The position numbers were made by a program, and so were the translations under genes. Below are positions 18,046 through 27,632 of a DNA stretch of 64,000 nucleotides, one piece after another. The DNA is taken from NCBI GenBank assembly GCA_004353515.1, contig SMNZ01000010.1:1-64000 (forward strand), in the 5' to 3' direction. The notes below the pieces were generated by a model. The model was not told the origin of the DNA, made no database searches, and saw only the letters and a list, made by a program, of their open reading frames with translations. Origin of the DNA: Alteromonadaceae bacterium M269. Its GTDB lineage: Bacteria > Pseudomonadota > Gammaproteobacteria > Enterobacterales > Alteromonadaceae. The number at the start of each line of letters is the position of its first letter. Position 1 is the first letter of the stretch.

Positions 18046-19260
18046 ATGCAGTTAAAAGTAACGAAAAAGGCCCTCGGGCTTTCTCTTCTTTTTATATTGT
18101 TGGCGTTGGTTGCCTTCAATATGAAATCAATGTACCGCTTGTATAAAGTCGTTACGCTTTATGATGAGGATAAAATCGTTGCTAACTTTATTGGTATGCA
18201 TAAGTTTTTTGAGTTCACCACCTTAAAAGCCAGTTCAACACCGACGTTTTTACCTGAATCTCCTGCAGATATGCCATTAACCTTTGAGTTTAATGGTAAG
18301 GATATAAAACTGAACGACTTCATGGAGCAGAATAGCACCACAGGTTTGCTGGTTGTTAAAGATGGAAAGATTGTGCATGAACAATATCGACTGGGCTTTG
18401 AAAAAAATATGCAACATATTTCTTGGTCTATGGGCAAATCATTTATTTCTGCTCTCTTTGGAATTGCATTAGATGAAGGTCATATAAAGAGTATTGAGCA
18501 GACAGTAACTGATTATGTACCAGAGCTTAAAGGTTCAGGATATGATGGCGTTCGTATTAAAGATGTATTGCAAATGTCTTCTGGCGTTAAATTTAATGAG
18601 GACTACGGGGACTTTCACTCTGATATTAATCGATTCGGAAGAACCATTGCTCTAGGGAATTCTCTTGATGATTTCGCAGCAACCTTAACGCGAGAGAGGG
18701 AACCAGGCACTTATCATCACTATGTAAGCATCGATACACAAGTTCTCGGTATGATTTTGACACGAGCGACAGGCGCCTCTTTGACACAATACCTCCAAGA
18801 AAAAATATGGGACCCAATGGGAATGGAATACGACGCATATTGGCTAAGTGATGACTTAGGGATGGAGCTCGCATTAGGTGGGTTGAATGTGAGTTTAAGA
18901 GATTATGCCAAATTTGGTGTGATGTTCGGCCAGAAAGGTGTTTGGCAAGGTAAGCAAATCGTACCGCGAGAATGGGTAGAGGCCTCGACAACAGCTGATG
19001 CTCCACATTTACAGCCCGGCGCCGATAATCCTTTATCGAGTTCTACTCACGGATACGGGTTCCAATGGTGGCTGCCTGTAGGGCGTGACGACGAATTTAA
19101 TGCGCAAGGTATTTATAACCAGTTTATTTTTATCGATCCGGATCAAAACCTGGTAATTGCCAATACCAGTGCTAACCATTTATATAATGATAAGAGCCAT
19201 CAATGGAATGGAAAACATATGGCAATGTTCCGGGCAATATCAGCAAACTTTGCTGATTAA
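18046..19260 (+). CDS. membrane-anchored serine hydrolase (class C beta-lactamase fold)
   Basis: An N-terminal membrane segment (LGLSLLFILLALVAFNM) is followed by a penicillin-binding-protein-like hydrolase. SMGKS provides the SxxK nucleophile and base at about residues 128-132, YHHYVSIDTQ is in the place of the YxN motif, and HGYGFQWW provides the third-motif region. This subgroup resembles 6-aminohexanoate-dimer-hydrolase-like esterases more than true beta-lactamases. The substrate is unknown. GAGGAG lies about 11 bases before the ATG. Confidence 0.85.
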   Translation: MQLKVTKKALGLSLLFILLALVAFNMKSMYRLYKVVTLYDEDKIVANFIGMHKFFEFTTLKASSTPTFLPESPADMPLTFEFNGKDIKLNDFMEQNSTTGLLVVKDGKIVHEQYRLGFEKNMQHISWSMGKSFISALFGIALDEGHIKSIEQTVTDYVPELKGSGYDGVRIKDVLQMSSGVKFNEDYGDFHSDINRFGRTIALGNSLDDFAATLTREREPGTYHHYVSIDTQVLGMILTRATGASLTQYLQEKIWDPMGMEYDAYWLSDDLGMELALGGLNVSLRDYAKFGVMFGQKGVWQGKQIVPREWVEASTTADAPHLQPGADNPLSSSTHGYGFQWWLPVGRDDEFNAQGIYNQFIFIDPDQNLVIANTSANHLYNDKSHQWNGKHMAMFRAISANFAD

Positions 19261-19291
19261 TTTGTAAAAGCTTCCTCATATTCGGCTGATA

Positions 19292-19319
19292 TATGCATAT
19301 TGTTCGCGCAATATGCATA
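19292..19319. repeat. 11-bp perfect inverted repeat upstream of the rpsF promoter
   Basis: TATGCATATTG and CAATATGCATA flank a 6-base loop (TTCGCG). It lies just before the -35 element of the rpsF promoter and 31 bases after the preceding stop. It could terminate the preceding gene, although no T tract follows, or be a binding site for a dimeric protein. Confidence 0.6.
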
Positions 19320-19326
19320 ATAACGC

Positions 19327-19355
19327 TTGCTTACATACCTTGACTTGCGTACAAT
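19327..19355 (+). promoter_or_regulatory. sigma-70-type promoter of rpsF operon
   Basis: TTGCTT at 19327-19332 and TACAAT at 19350-19355 are separated by 17 bases. The start site would be near 19362, leaving about an 88-base leader before rpsF, in which ribosomal protein autoregulation could act. A nearby TTGACT at 19340 is at the wrong distance for this -10. Confidence 0.55.
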
Positions 19356-19449
19356 TCGCGCCCTCAAATCAGCCGTAACAAATAACTTAGTTCCTTGTCT
19401 CAAGCAGTTTGGCTGTGCTGTAAAAGACTACAACCCGTAAGGAGCAACT

Positions 19450-19860
19450 ATGCGACATTACGAAATTGTATTTATGGCTCACCCAGATCAAAGTGAGCAG
19501 GTCCCAGGTATGATTGAACGTTATACCGACATCATCACTAAAGATGGTGGTTCGATTCAACGTTTAGAAGACTGGGGGCGTCGTCAATTGGCTTACCCAA
19601 TTGAGAAAATCCACAAAGCACACTACGTGCTAATCAATGCTGAAGCATCTTCAGAAGCAATCGAAGAACTTGAAACAGCTTTCCGCTTTAATGACGTTGT
19701 ATTGCGTAATCTTGTTATGCGTACTAAAGGTCCTGTAACAGAACCTTCGCCTATGGCAAAAGAAGAGCGTCGCGATGACCGCAGACGTGATGAGAAGCCA
19801 GCTCCAGCCGCTGAAACATCAGCACCTGCAGCAGAAGCTCCAGCTACAACTGAAGAATAA
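19450..19860 (+). CDS. rpsF: 30S ribosomal protein S6
   Basis: S6 binds 16S rRNA with S18 in the small-subunit platform. [39 protein letters not shown] and [14 protein letters not shown] are typical. After about residue 95 comes a charged then Ala/Pro-rich tail ([15 protein letters not shown]), a common low-complexity extension. AAGGAG precedes the ATG. rpsR follows after 8 bases; the primosomal gene priB found here in enterobacteria is absent. Confidence 0.97.
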   Translation: MRHYEIVFMAHPDQSEQVPGMIERYTDIITKDGGSIQRLEDWGRRQLAYPIEKIHKAHYVLINAEASSEAIEELETAFRFNDVVLRNLVMRTKGPVTEPSPMAKEERRDDRRRDEKPAPAAETSAPAAEAPATTEE

Positions 19861-19868
19861 GGGGATTA

Positions 19869-20099
19869 ATGATGAGCCGTTTTTTTAGACGTCGTAAATT
19901 CTGCCGTTTCTCTGCCGAAGGTGTGCAGGAAATTGATTACAAAGATACTGCTATGCTTAAAAACTATATCACTGAAAGTGGTAAAATCGTGCCTAGCCGT
20001 ATTACTGGAACTAGTGCTAAGTATCAGCGTCAGTTATCAACTGCGATCAAGCGTGCACGTTTCTTAGCATTGCTTCCGTACACTGATTCACATAAATAA
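19869..20099 (+). CDS. rpsR: 30S ribosomal protein S18
   Basis: The protein has 76 residues with the family core [40 protein letters not shown] and [18 protein letters not shown]. Two adjacent ATG codons (19869 and 19872) could start it; AAGGGG lies just before. It is the second gene of the rpsF operon. Confidence 0.97.
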   Translation: MMSRFFRRRKFCRFSAEGVQEIDYKDTAMLKNYITESGKIVPSRITGTSAKYQRQLSTAIKRARFLALLPYTDSHK

Positions 20100-20128
20100 G
20101 CCATTGGCGTAACTAAGAGGTAGTATCG

Positions 20129-20581
20129 ATGAACATCATCCTACTAGACAAAGTCGCTAATCTAGGCGATTTGGGTGACCAAGTAACAGTTAAAGCTGGT
20201 TTCGCGCGTAACTTCTTGTTCCCGCAAGCTAAAGCTGTTCCTGCAACAAAAGACAATGTTGAAAAATTCGAACAGCGTCGTGCTGAGTTAGAAGCTAAAA
20301 TTGCAAGTGTTCTTGCTGCAGCTGAAGCACGTGCTGAGAAAATCACTGAGTTAGGTTCAGTTACTATTGCTGCTCCTGCTGGTGATGAAGGTAAATTGTT
20401 TGGTTCTGTTGGTACTCGCGATATCGCTGAAGCGATAACTGCAGCGGGTGTTGAAGTGACTAAGGCTGAAGTTAAATTGCCTACAGGAACACTTCGCGAA
20501 ACAGGTGAGTTTGAAGTTGCTCTTCAAATCCACGCTGACGTTACAACATCAATCAACGTTGTAATTATTCCAGAAGCTTAA
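20129..20581 (+). CDS. rplI: 50S ribosomal protein L9
   Basis: The N-terminal rRNA-binding domain is [30 protein letters not shown] with GxAxxFL features; a long charged helix follows and then the C-terminal domain ([15 protein letters not shown]). The length of 150 residues is typical. It is the last gene of the operon, before a strong terminator. Confidence 0.97.
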   Translation: MNIILLDKVANLGDLGDQVTVKAGFARNFLFPQAKAVPATKDNVEKFEQRRAELEAKIASVLAAAEARAEKITELGSVTIAAPAGDEGKLFGSVGTRDIAEAITAAGVEVTKAEVKLPTGTLRETGEFEVALQIHADVTTSINVVIIPEA

Positions 20582-20603
20582 TTTCTTCTGAATAGACTTT
20601 AAA

Positions 20604-20632
20604 AACGCCGCTCTTTAGCGGCGTTTTTTTAT
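20604..20632 (+). terminator. terminator of rpsF-rpsR-rplI
   Basis: The stem AACGCCGCT / AGCGGCGTT with a 4-base loop is followed by a run of seven T residues. Confidence 0.9.
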
Positions 20633-20853
20633 GCCTGTTAAAATTTCTTGTTCACATGTGCTAATGGATCTTCACAATGGATATTAATCATAAGCTTGAA
20701 TAAACATGAAATAAGCCTTAGCTTTAGTTTTTGTGAATAGTTAATCCCATCATTTATTTAAATATTTTTATTTTGCATTTAAACCTTCTTAAATATGTTG
20801 GCGACATATACTCTAAACGAACTAAAACAAATAAATCAGTTGAGTGAATATCA

Positions 20854-21426
20854 TTGGTTTCGTCAGAAAACATTGTAGCTGCAGAAGATAAGTTTGGAGC
20901 TCAGGCAGATGCTGATTTGTCTCTCGTAAATGCGGTAAAGCAGGGAGACAAAAGAGCTTACAGACAGCTATATGATAAGCATATAGGGCGTGTCTATGCT
21001 CTTTGCTATCGGCTAACAGCTGATAAGTCGTTAGCTGAAGATGCTGCACAGGAAGTGTTTGTGCAACTGTGGCAGAAGATTGAAAACTATCGCGGTGATA
21101 GCAAGTTTACGACATGGCTTCACAGTGTAACGTCGAATGTCACGATTTCTTATCTGAGAAAACAGAAGAGCTGGTGGCAGAAAATGTTTTCAATTGAAGA
21201 TTCGGAAGTCATGCAGCACGGTGCGGAAGAGTCGAGTGACAGTGTTGATTTGGATACTTATGTAGCAAGGTTACCTGAGAGAGCGAGATTGGTTTTTGTT
21301 TTACATGCGATTGAAGGCTATAGACATGAAGAAATAGCCAAGATGCTAAATATGGCTTTGGGATCGAGTAAGGCGCAATTTCATCGTTCAAAGCAGTTGA
21401 TTAAAGAGTGGATGGGTTATGAGTAA
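20854..21426 (+). CDS. ECF-type RNA polymerase sigma factor
   Basis: Region 2 is visible as LYDKHIGRVYALCYRLTADKSLAEDAAQEVFVQLWQKI and region 4 as LPERARLVFVLHAIEGYRHEEIAKMLNMALGSSKAQFHRSKQLI. There is no extra domain. The start is uncertain: TTG 20854 is used and no strong ribosome site is visible. It overlaps the next gene, a predicted anti-sigma factor, by 8 bases, a standard arrangement for coupled synthesis. The target promoters are unknown, but the DUF4097 gene downstream is an obvious candidate member. Confidence 0.88.
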   Translation: MVSSENIVAAEDKFGAQADADLSLVNAVKQGDKRAYRQLYDKHIGRVYALCYRLTADKSLAEDAAQEVFVQLWQKIENYRGDSKFTTWLHSVTSNVTISYLRKQKSWWQKMFSIEDSEVMQHGAEESSDSVDLDTYVARLPERARLVFVLHAIEGYRHEEIAKMLNMALGSSKAQFHRSKQLIKEWMGYE

Positions 21427-21928
21427 CGAACATTTCGAACAGGAGCTGTTGAACAGGATTCAAGAGTTACCTCAAGAGCGACAGCCCGAGCGAGATTTGT
21501 GGCCTGGTATTGAAATGGCTATGAATATTCAAGTTGAAGCAGCAGCTCCTCAAGGCAATGTTGTAGCTTTTGCAAAGCAGCCTGTTTGGTATGCGTCAGC
21601 AGCATCTTTTCTTATTGTGGCGATGTTTGCATGGTTTAATTTTAATAACTCAAATGTGTTGCAGGTTAATGAAGAATTTATTGCGCAGATGACTATGCAG
21701 CATGAAGAACAGAAAACAGCTTTACTTGTTAAATTTGAAGACCAACCGGCGTTGACACAAAACTGGCAACAACAATTAAAAGAGTTGGACGAAGCGGCTG
21801 GCGCCGTAAAAAAAGCCCTTTTGCAGGAACCGAATAATTTAGCGTTGTTAAAGATGCTGCAACATGTGCATCAACAACAAATCGATTTAATAGAAAATGT
21901 TCACTCGTCGAGATGGACACAAATCTAG
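21419..21928 (+). CDS. predicted single-pass anti-sigma factor
   Basis: The N-terminal about 55 residues are cytosolic and polar with RDLWPGIEMAM, seen in anti-sigma regions; one membrane helix (PVWYASAASFLIVAMFAWFNF) follows, then an about 95-residue periplasmic helical part rich in Gln and Glu. No CHCC zinc motif is present, so it is not a ZAS-type anti-sigma factor. The assignment rests on gene overlap with the ECF sigma factor and topology. Confidence 0.7.
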   Translation: MSNEHFEQELLNRIQELPQERQPERDLWPGIEMAMNIQVEAAAPQGNVVAFAKQPVWYASAASFLIVAMFAWFNFNNSNVLQVNEEFIAQMTMQHEEQKTALLVKFEDQPALTQNWQQQLKELDEAAGAVKKALLQEPNNLALLKMLQHVHQQQIDLIENVHSSRWTQI

Positions 21929-21950
21929 CCGATTTAATAGAGGTAGAGAA

Positions 21951-22904
21951 ATGAAATATACAAGCCCATTATTAGTGACGGCATTAGGCCTATGCTTTTG
22001 TGGCTCGGTGTTAGCTGGGCAAAAGGTCGATGAGACATTGGATGCAAGCAGCAGCGGTCGTGTAGAAATAGAGCACGTTAATGGCAAGGCGACTATCAAA
22101 GGCTGGAAAAAAGACCAAGTGAAAGTGGTTGGTGAGCTTGATGAAAGAGCTGAGGATTTTATCTTTAAGCGCAATGGCAATAACATTCGTATCAAAGTTG
22201 AAATGCCCAAGCGAATCAGAAATAACGGCCGTTATGATGGAGACGACTTAACTATCTATGTGCCTCATGGAAGTCGAGTGTCTTACAGCGCTATCAATGC
22301 GAATGTCAATCTAGAAGAAGTCTTCGGTGGCACTAATATTGAAACGATCAATGGTGAAATTGATGCCGAGGAGCTAAAGGGACGTATTCGCCTAGAGTCA
22401 GTTAATGGTGGTATTGATACTAAAAACCTAGAAGGGCATATCGTTGTTGAGACCATTAATGGCGAAATAAGAGATGAAGGTTCTCTTGGAAATGAAGCGA
22501 CTTATGATTCTGTTAACGGTGATATTGAAGTCGCTAGTAAGATCCCTGACATCAGTGCAGAAACTGTTAATGGTGATATGGAATTAACGCTTGATGATGT
22601 GGATTCATTAAAAGTTGATACGGTTAATGGTGATATCGAAAGTCGTTTGACGTTGATGAAGCACGGCGAAGTTAGAGCAAACTCGGTTGGTGGCGATATT
22701 GAGTTGTATTTCCAATCAGGTATATCTGCTCAGTTCGATATTCAATCTCATGCAGGTGGCAGAATCAGCAATAACCTAACTGACGATAGAATGAAGAAAG
22801 CGAAGTACGGACCACGCCGTTGGTTGGAGTTCACAACCAAAGAAGGAAATGCACGAGTATCAGTATCTACTGTAGGTGGCAGCGTTTCATTGGATGAACA
22901 TTAA
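21951..22904 (+). CDS. DUF4097 beta-repeat exported protein
   Basis: The start at ATG 21951 gives a proper signal peptide (MKYTSPLLVTALGLCFCGSVLA), with GAGGTAGAG upstream; earlier in-frame codons lie inside the anti-sigma gene. The mature protein repeats a strand-turn unit about every 20 residues: HVNGKAT, TINGEID, SVNGGID, TINGEIR, SVNGDIE, TVNGDME, TVNGDIE, SVGGDIE, TVGGSVS. This is the DUF4097 adhesin-like beta-solenoid pattern. It is often linked to ECF sigma/anti-sigma pairs, as here. Function is unknown, presumably periplasmic or surface. Confidence 0.85.
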   Translation: MKYTSPLLVTALGLCFCGSVLAGQKVDETLDASSSGRVEIEHVNGKATIKGWKKDQVKVVGELDERAEDFIFKRNGNNIRIKVEMPKRIRNNGRYDGDDLTIYVPHGSRVSYSAINANVNLEEVFGGTNIETINGEIDAEELKGRIRLESVNGGIDTKNLEGHIVVETINGEIRDEGSLGNEATYDSVNGDIEVASKIPDISAETVNGDMELTLDDVDSLKVDTVNGDIESRLTLMKHGEVRANSVGGDIELYFQSGISAQFDIQSHAGGRISNNLTDDRMKKAKYGPRRWLEFTTKEGNARVSVSTVGGSVSLDEH

Positions 22905-22940
22905 TTTGAATTGAACATGCGAAAGTTATCGTATGGATTA

Positions 22941-22967
22941 AAGCAGCCCTTGTCGGCTGCTTTTTTG
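22941..22967 (+). terminator. terminator of the sigma/anti-sigma/DUF4097 unit
   Basis: The stem AAGCAGCC / GGCTGCTT with a 6-base loop is followed by a T-rich run (TTTTTTG). Confidence 0.85.
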
Positions 22968-23020
22968 TTGGAAATAGCTCATAATAGACGGCTAGGTTTT
23001 TAGGTCTTGAAGATAGCGTT

Positions 23021-24412
23021 GTGAAAATAGTCTCACAAAAAGAAGTCGATAAAAAAGTAGAGAAACTCAAAGTCCCTCCCCATTCTATGGAAGCGGAGCA
23101 GTCTGTTCTCGGAAGTATGCTAATAGCTCCAGAGTCTTGGGATAAAGTGACTGATGTTATTATCGAAACAGACTTTTACAACCGCTCACACCAGACGATA
23201 TATCGAGCCATCATGCGTTTGCTTGGTTCTAACCAACCTGTCGACTTAATTACGGTCTCCGATGAATTAGAAAACTCTGATGAGTTAGAGTTATCAGGTG
23301 GCTTTTCTTATTTAGGCGAGCTAGCGAAGAATATTCCCAGTGCTGCTAACGTTGTGGCTTACGCTAATATCATTAAAGAAAGAGCAATAACGCGCGAATT
23401 GATTGGCGTTTCAAATGAAATCGCTGAAGTGGGCTACAGCCCCGAAGGTCGTGATGCAGCTGAGATACTCGACCTCGCTGAAAGTAAAGTATTTGAGATA
23501 GCGGAGAAGCGTACCAGTAAAAACGAAGGCCCTCGCGATATCGAGTCTGTACTGACTAAGACGATAGACCGTTTGGAAGCGCTGGTTAAAAACAATAAAG
23601 AAATTACCGGGGTAACTACGGGTTTTACCGACTTGGATAAGAAAACCAGTGGTATGCAACCCTCGGACTTGATCATCGTCGCGGCTAGGCCTTCAATGGG
23701 TAAAACAACTTTTGCCATGAACTTAGTTGAAAATGCAATGATGATGGAAGACAAGCCTGTGCTTGTTTTCAGCTTGGAGATGCCCTCTGAGCAGATCATG
23801 ATGCGTATGTTGGCTTCATTAAGTCGTGTTGACCAGACAAAAATCAGGACAGCACAGTTAGATGATGAAGATTGGGCCAGGATTTCCAATACTATGCGCA
23901 TGCTCAAGGAAAGAGACTGCCTTTATGTCGATGACTCATCAGCGCTTACACCCATGGAATTGAGATCGCGTGCACGTAAGTTAGCAAGAGATCGTGGTGG
24001 TATCAGCATGATTATGATCGATTACCTCCAGCTTATGCATGTGCCTGATAAAAGTGACAACAGAACCCTAGAGATCGCGGAGATTTCACGATCTCTAAAA
24101 GCGCTAGCCAAAGAATTAGAAGTACCTGTTATTGCACTTTCTCAGTTGAACCGTACGCTAGAGCAAAGAGCGGATAAACGCCCGGTTAACTCAGACTTGC
24201 GTGAATCAGGTTCAATCGAGCAGGATGCTGACTTAATTATGTTTATCTACCGCGATGAGGTTTATAACGAGAACAGCCAAGAAAAAGGCATCGCTGAGAT
24301 TATTATCGGTAAACAACGTAATGGCCCTATCGGAACAGTGCGTCTCACGTTCCAAGGACAGTTCTCCCGCTTTGATAACTACGCTGGACCAGCGTTTGAG
24401 GATGAGTATTAA
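23021..24412 (+). CDS. dnaB: replicative DNA helicase DnaB
   Basis: DnaB is the hexameric replicative helicase. The N-terminal domain starts at PPHSMEAEQSVLGSML; the RecA-like domain has Walker A ARPSMGKTT, Walker B MIMIDYLQLM, IALSQLNRTLEQR and DLRESGSIEQDAD with the arginine finger region. The length of 463 residues is normal. The start is GTG. It is the last housekeeping gene before the 36-kb polysaccharide island; alr or radA, common right neighbours elsewhere, are absent. Confidence 0.97.
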   Translation: MKIVSQKEVDKKVEKLKVPPHSMEAEQSVLGSMLIAPESWDKVTDVIIETDFYNRSHQTIYRAIMRLLGSNQPVDLITVSDELENSDELELSGGFSYLGELAKNIPSAANVVAYANIIKERAITRELIGVSNEIAEVGYSPEGRDAAEILDLAESKVFEIAEKRTSKNEGPRDIESVLTKTIDRLEALVKNNKEITGVTTGFTDLDKKTSGMQPSDLIIVAARPSMGKTTFAMNLVENAMMMEDKPVLVFSLEMPSEQIMMRMLASLSRVDQTKIRTAQLDDEDWARISNTMRMLKERDCLYVDDSSALTPMELRSRARKLARDRGGISMIMIDYLQLMHVPDKSDNRTLEIAEISRSLKALAKELEVPVIALSQLNRTLEQRADKRPVNSDLRESGSIEQDADLIMFIYRDEVYNENSQEKGIAEIIIGKQRNGPIGTVRLTFQGQFSRFDNYAGPAFEDEY

Positions 24413-24556
24413 TTCTTGTGAGAATTAATCAATAAAGTCAGCCTCATAAAATCCACCGCAAAATACCTAACCCTTTGGCATACATACTGTGTGACATAAA
24501 CGATATATGCCAGGGGTTAGTGTTTAAAGACTATTCAAAATACAAGTCCAGTTGAA

Positions 24557-27304
24557 CTACTCGGTTTGATTAGGGCAATTACTTGGATTATTACCGCCAG
24601 ATCTATTGCTGTTTAGCACGCATGCATCGACTAGGAACGGAGCTGCTTCTGTAGCTATCATATTTACACTAGGTCTATTGGTCCCAAGCCAACCTCGTGG
24701 GATATGACCATAAACAGCGGGCTCAGGTTGCAGTGGTTGACGGCGATTATCATCAATTGCATTGACGTTGCGTCGCAAAGAAAGTGCGCCTAGGTCTAAA
24801 CCCTGTTGCCCATTTCTTTCGTGACAAGACAGACAAAACTGGTTTTCGGTTGAATCTGGGCGAGGAGCATTGTAGACAAGTGGTCCTTCCGGAAAGTTAA
24901 TGCTATCTGCCACTGATCGTAGGGCTGGTGGAATGTTAGAACGATGAGCTGCCAAGTCTCCAGTGTAATCTTGATGGCAAAGGTACTGTGGATAACTTGT
25001 TTCACCATTACTGTTTAATATTCGTGTAATATCGGCGTGTGTGTCTGCAGGCACACGGTTTGATGCCATATTTCGGAATCTTGCGGGGCTGCCCGCTGGC
25101 ACACCAACGAGAGTTCCTGCCGCTCTGTTGCACGCAACTTCGTAGTTAACTTCTTCCGCAAATATTTTGACCTCATCTATCCAACCGTTAAAGTCATTAG
25201 TTCCTCCGGCTTGTGTGATACCCACGTCAAAGTTACGTGATGAGCTCCCAGCTCGAGTTAACTCGATAGGAGGCGTGTTGGCATTGAACGTATTAACTCT
25301 GTTCCCATTTACATAGGTTTCTACGTCATATGAGCGTCTATTATTTGGACCTACTGGAGTGACTTGTACTGCAATATGTGTCCAACTGTTTTGTTGAATA
25401 TTAATACGCGGGTCTATGCTTTCGACGTTGCCATTAGCGCTAACGATTAATATTCTGTTGTTATTGTTGGATAGGCGAAGTTCACCACCATTAGGAAAAG
25501 CCAACAAGGTTCTATTACCGCTTGCACTTCTTGGATCAACAAACAAGCTGTAGTGCCAACTGCTATTCCTAACGTCTCTTGGTTGGTTGGGGACAACAAA
25601 GCGTAATCCCATTCCGTTTCCATCTAACCAGAATCCTTTACCTTTTATACCGCCGTTAGCGATTGGTTCTATACGACCTCCACCCAAAATACGACCGACG
25701 TCAGGTAAGTTCCAGCGTCTTGATGTTCCTGCATTCTGAACTTCAGTTCTTGATACATTATTGAAAAAGTTATTTCTTGGAACTCTAACTGCTTGTGCCA
25801 TATTCACATTAAGGAAGCTATTGATGTTTGTATAATCATCAAAAGGGACTTCAGTTGTTGTGCGACCTGAACTCATAAGCCAAGCTGTCTCGGCTGGTGT
25901 TACAGGAGTCATAAAGTCGAAGTAGTTAAAACGGTGTTCATTGGTATCAAGGAAAGAAGTATTTCCTGAGCTGCTGAGAGGCATTTCATTTCGATTGTTG
26001 TCTCGTCCATTACCGATACGAATTTGCTGAACTGCTCCAGAGTACAAACGAAGTTGACGATGGTCTCTGTCAGCGCTTCCTTGATTGTAGTCAATGTTAT
26101 TAATCAAGTTATCAAGTAAGACCATTTTTCCTTGCGTCCATAAGCCCATTATCATCCTGCCGCTAAAGTTCCCTTGATTTTGGCTCGATAAATTACCTGC
26201 TCTGTTATTGTTACAGCCTGTCCCAGGAACACAGCTGGGAGCTCTGCCGTTATTGGGTTGCCCAGTTCCTAGATTGTATAAATTCAATCCATAACTTGCG
26301 AAGGACATGTTGTCGGCGTTTTTGTCCATCCAAGGGTAACTTGATAAGCGTTCACCTTCTTCTATAACTCTTCCTGTAGGATCTCTAAAATCATTCATGG
26401 CAAATCCGAATACATCATTAATGGTATCGTCATAGGGGGCATGTGTGATTGGGTAGAGTTGCGTCCATTGTCTGACGTCACAAGCTGGGAAGTTGCCTGC
26501 AATTGTATCTCCGTCGGCATTTAAACGGATGTTGTCTGGAACGGCATACACCATATCAGCTAGTTCGCCTGTTCTTCTTCTTCCGGTACTGTCTGTCCAA
26601 GGAGGAATTGTATGCGTTCTCCCCTGCCTAAATGTGAGTAGGCGTCCACCACCGGCAACCATAGGTTCTAGAAAATCCTGAATGTCGAATGTTGCTCCCA
26701 AATTAACGATGGGATCACCGTTTCTATCTCTAGGAAAGGTCACATCCGCAATGCTTGCGTTAGCACTTTTAGGATTGCTAACTCTAACGACTACAGGAGC
26801 ACTTTGAAGTCGACGAGGGCCTCCTGGACTCATTCGTGGCGCAGAAATAATATTTAAGTCATAACAGTCGTCTGCGCCACAGGCTCGCGGGTTCTTAACG
26901 GGGGAAGATTCGTTGAAGCTCGCATCACACAAACCTATGTGATCTTCTCCAGGCGCAAGAGGGTTGTCAGCAAATGTAAATGTTGCTGATTCAGGCGCTA
27001 GCGCATTTTCGGCATCCAGTATTGTTGTACCAGGATCGGAATTTAAAAATGGCGCGCCTCTTAGCTTTTCAGGTTTCAATAATCGGAATGCAACCCTTCT
27101 TCGATTGCTTCCATCCGACATGAGTTCTTGCCTATGTGATAAACCTATCCGCGCATCGGCACTTGTTTGCAGGGCTGGAATTGTTGGGTTTATGTATCTT
27201 CTTTTTTCTGTCATGTGCACATCACGTAACAGGCTGGGGGTCTCGGGTTGGGCCAAAGTTGTTAGTGGCAGAAAAAACAATAACAGATAAGAACGGTACT
27301 TCAT
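24557..27304 (-). CDS. secreted LamG-like protein with C-terminal haem-c motif (copy 1)
   Basis: The protein has 915 residues. A signal peptide (MKYRSYLLLFFLPLTTLA) is followed by an about 500-residue region of unknown fold with paired cysteines (GLCDAS, RACGADDCYDL, PSCVPGTGC), then a concanavalin/LamG-like module at about residues 560-740 (GKGFWLDGNGMGLRF ... NGWIDEVKIFAEE), then a cytochrome-like tail with one CxxCH (CLSCH, about residue 824) followed by HERNGQQGL and a distal GHIPRGWLG. A paralogue lies at 36588-39212 with the same domain order. Two operator-like dyads sit 58-89 bases upstream. It is probably exported and haem-bearing; polysaccharide binding through LamG is inferred. No known enzyme family is recognised. 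Confidence 0.75.
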   Translation of the reverse strand: MKYRSYLLLFFLPLTTLAQPETPSLLRDVHMTEKRRYINPTIPALQTSADARIGLSHRQELMSDGSNRRRVAFRLLKPEKLRGAPFLNSDPGTTILDAENALAPESATFTFADNPLAPGEDHIGLCDASFNESSPVKNPRACGADDCYDLNIISAPRMSPGGPRRLQSAPVVVRVSNPKSANASIADVTFPRDRNGDPIVNLGATFDIQDFLEPMVAGGGRLLTFRQGRTHTIPPWTDSTGRRRTGELADMVYAVPDNIRLNADGDTIAGNFPACDVRQWTQLYPITHAPYDDTINDVFGFAMNDFRDPTGRVIEEGERLSSYPWMDKNADNMSFASYGLNLYNLGTGQPNNGRAPSCVPGTGCNNNRAGNLSSQNQGNFSGRMIMGLWTQGKMVLLDNLINNIDYNQGSADRDHRQLRLYSGAVQQIRIGNGRDNNRNEMPLSSSGNTSFLDTNEHRFNYFDFMTPVTPAETAWLMSSGRTTTEVPFDDYTNINSFLNVNMAQAVRVPRNNFFNNVSRTEVQNAGTSRRWNLPDVGRILGGGRIEPIANGGIKGKGFWLDGNGMGLRFVVPNQPRDVRNSSWHYSLFVDPRSASGNRTLLAFPNGGELRLSNNNNRILIVSANGNVESIDPRINIQQNSWTHIAVQVTPVGPNNRRSYDVETYVNGNRVNTFNANTPPIELTRAGSSSRNFDVGITQAGGTNDFNGWIDEVKIFAEEVNYEVACNRAAGTLVGVPAGSPARFRNMASNRVPADTHADITRILNSNGETSYPQYLCHQDYTGDLAAHRSNIPPALRSVADSINFPEGPLVYNAPRPDSTENQFCLSCHERNGQQGLDLGALSLRRNVNAIDDNRRQPLQPEPAVYGHIPRGWLGTNRPSVNMIATEAAPFLVDACVLNSNRSGGNNPSNCPNQTE

Positions 27305-27378
27305 TATTTATTCCTCAATTTAAGGGAGAGTGTTGTGGTTAATTTATTAACCTTTTTGTATATTACACATATGTTTGA

Positions 27379-27393
27379 AAAGATCATATGTTT
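27379..27393 (-). promoter_or_regulatory. operator-like dyad upstream of LamG-haem gene 1
   Basis: On the minus strand it reads AAACAT-ATG-ATCTTT, 11 of 12 dyad positions of the island consensus AAACAT-N3-ATGTTT. A second, half-matching site (AAACAT-ATG-TGTAAT) lies at 27362-27376. Both are in the 328-base gap between this gene and the receptor gene; nothing else is seen in that gap. Confidence 0.6.
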
Positions 27394-27632
27394 AATTGTG
27401 AATTTTATATGACTCTGTAACCTTTTATTGATAGGTATGGAGTTATAGTGAGGATTTGTGTATTCGAGGACGCTGAACTTGAGCGTAAGTACGCTAAGGT
27501 TATCTAATTGAATTAAGGAAATTCAAAGCGATACTGATGGTATCGCATTGATCGTTTGGTGTTGTTCTTGGAGTAAAAGTGTCGAAGAAGTGCTCTTGCC
27601 AGAGGCACTTCTATCGAAAGGCGTTTGGAAAA

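Noticed and set aside
19340-19345. TTGACT as the -35 of rpsF
   Set aside because: Only 4 bases separate it from TACAAT; TTGCTT at 17 bases is the plausible partner.
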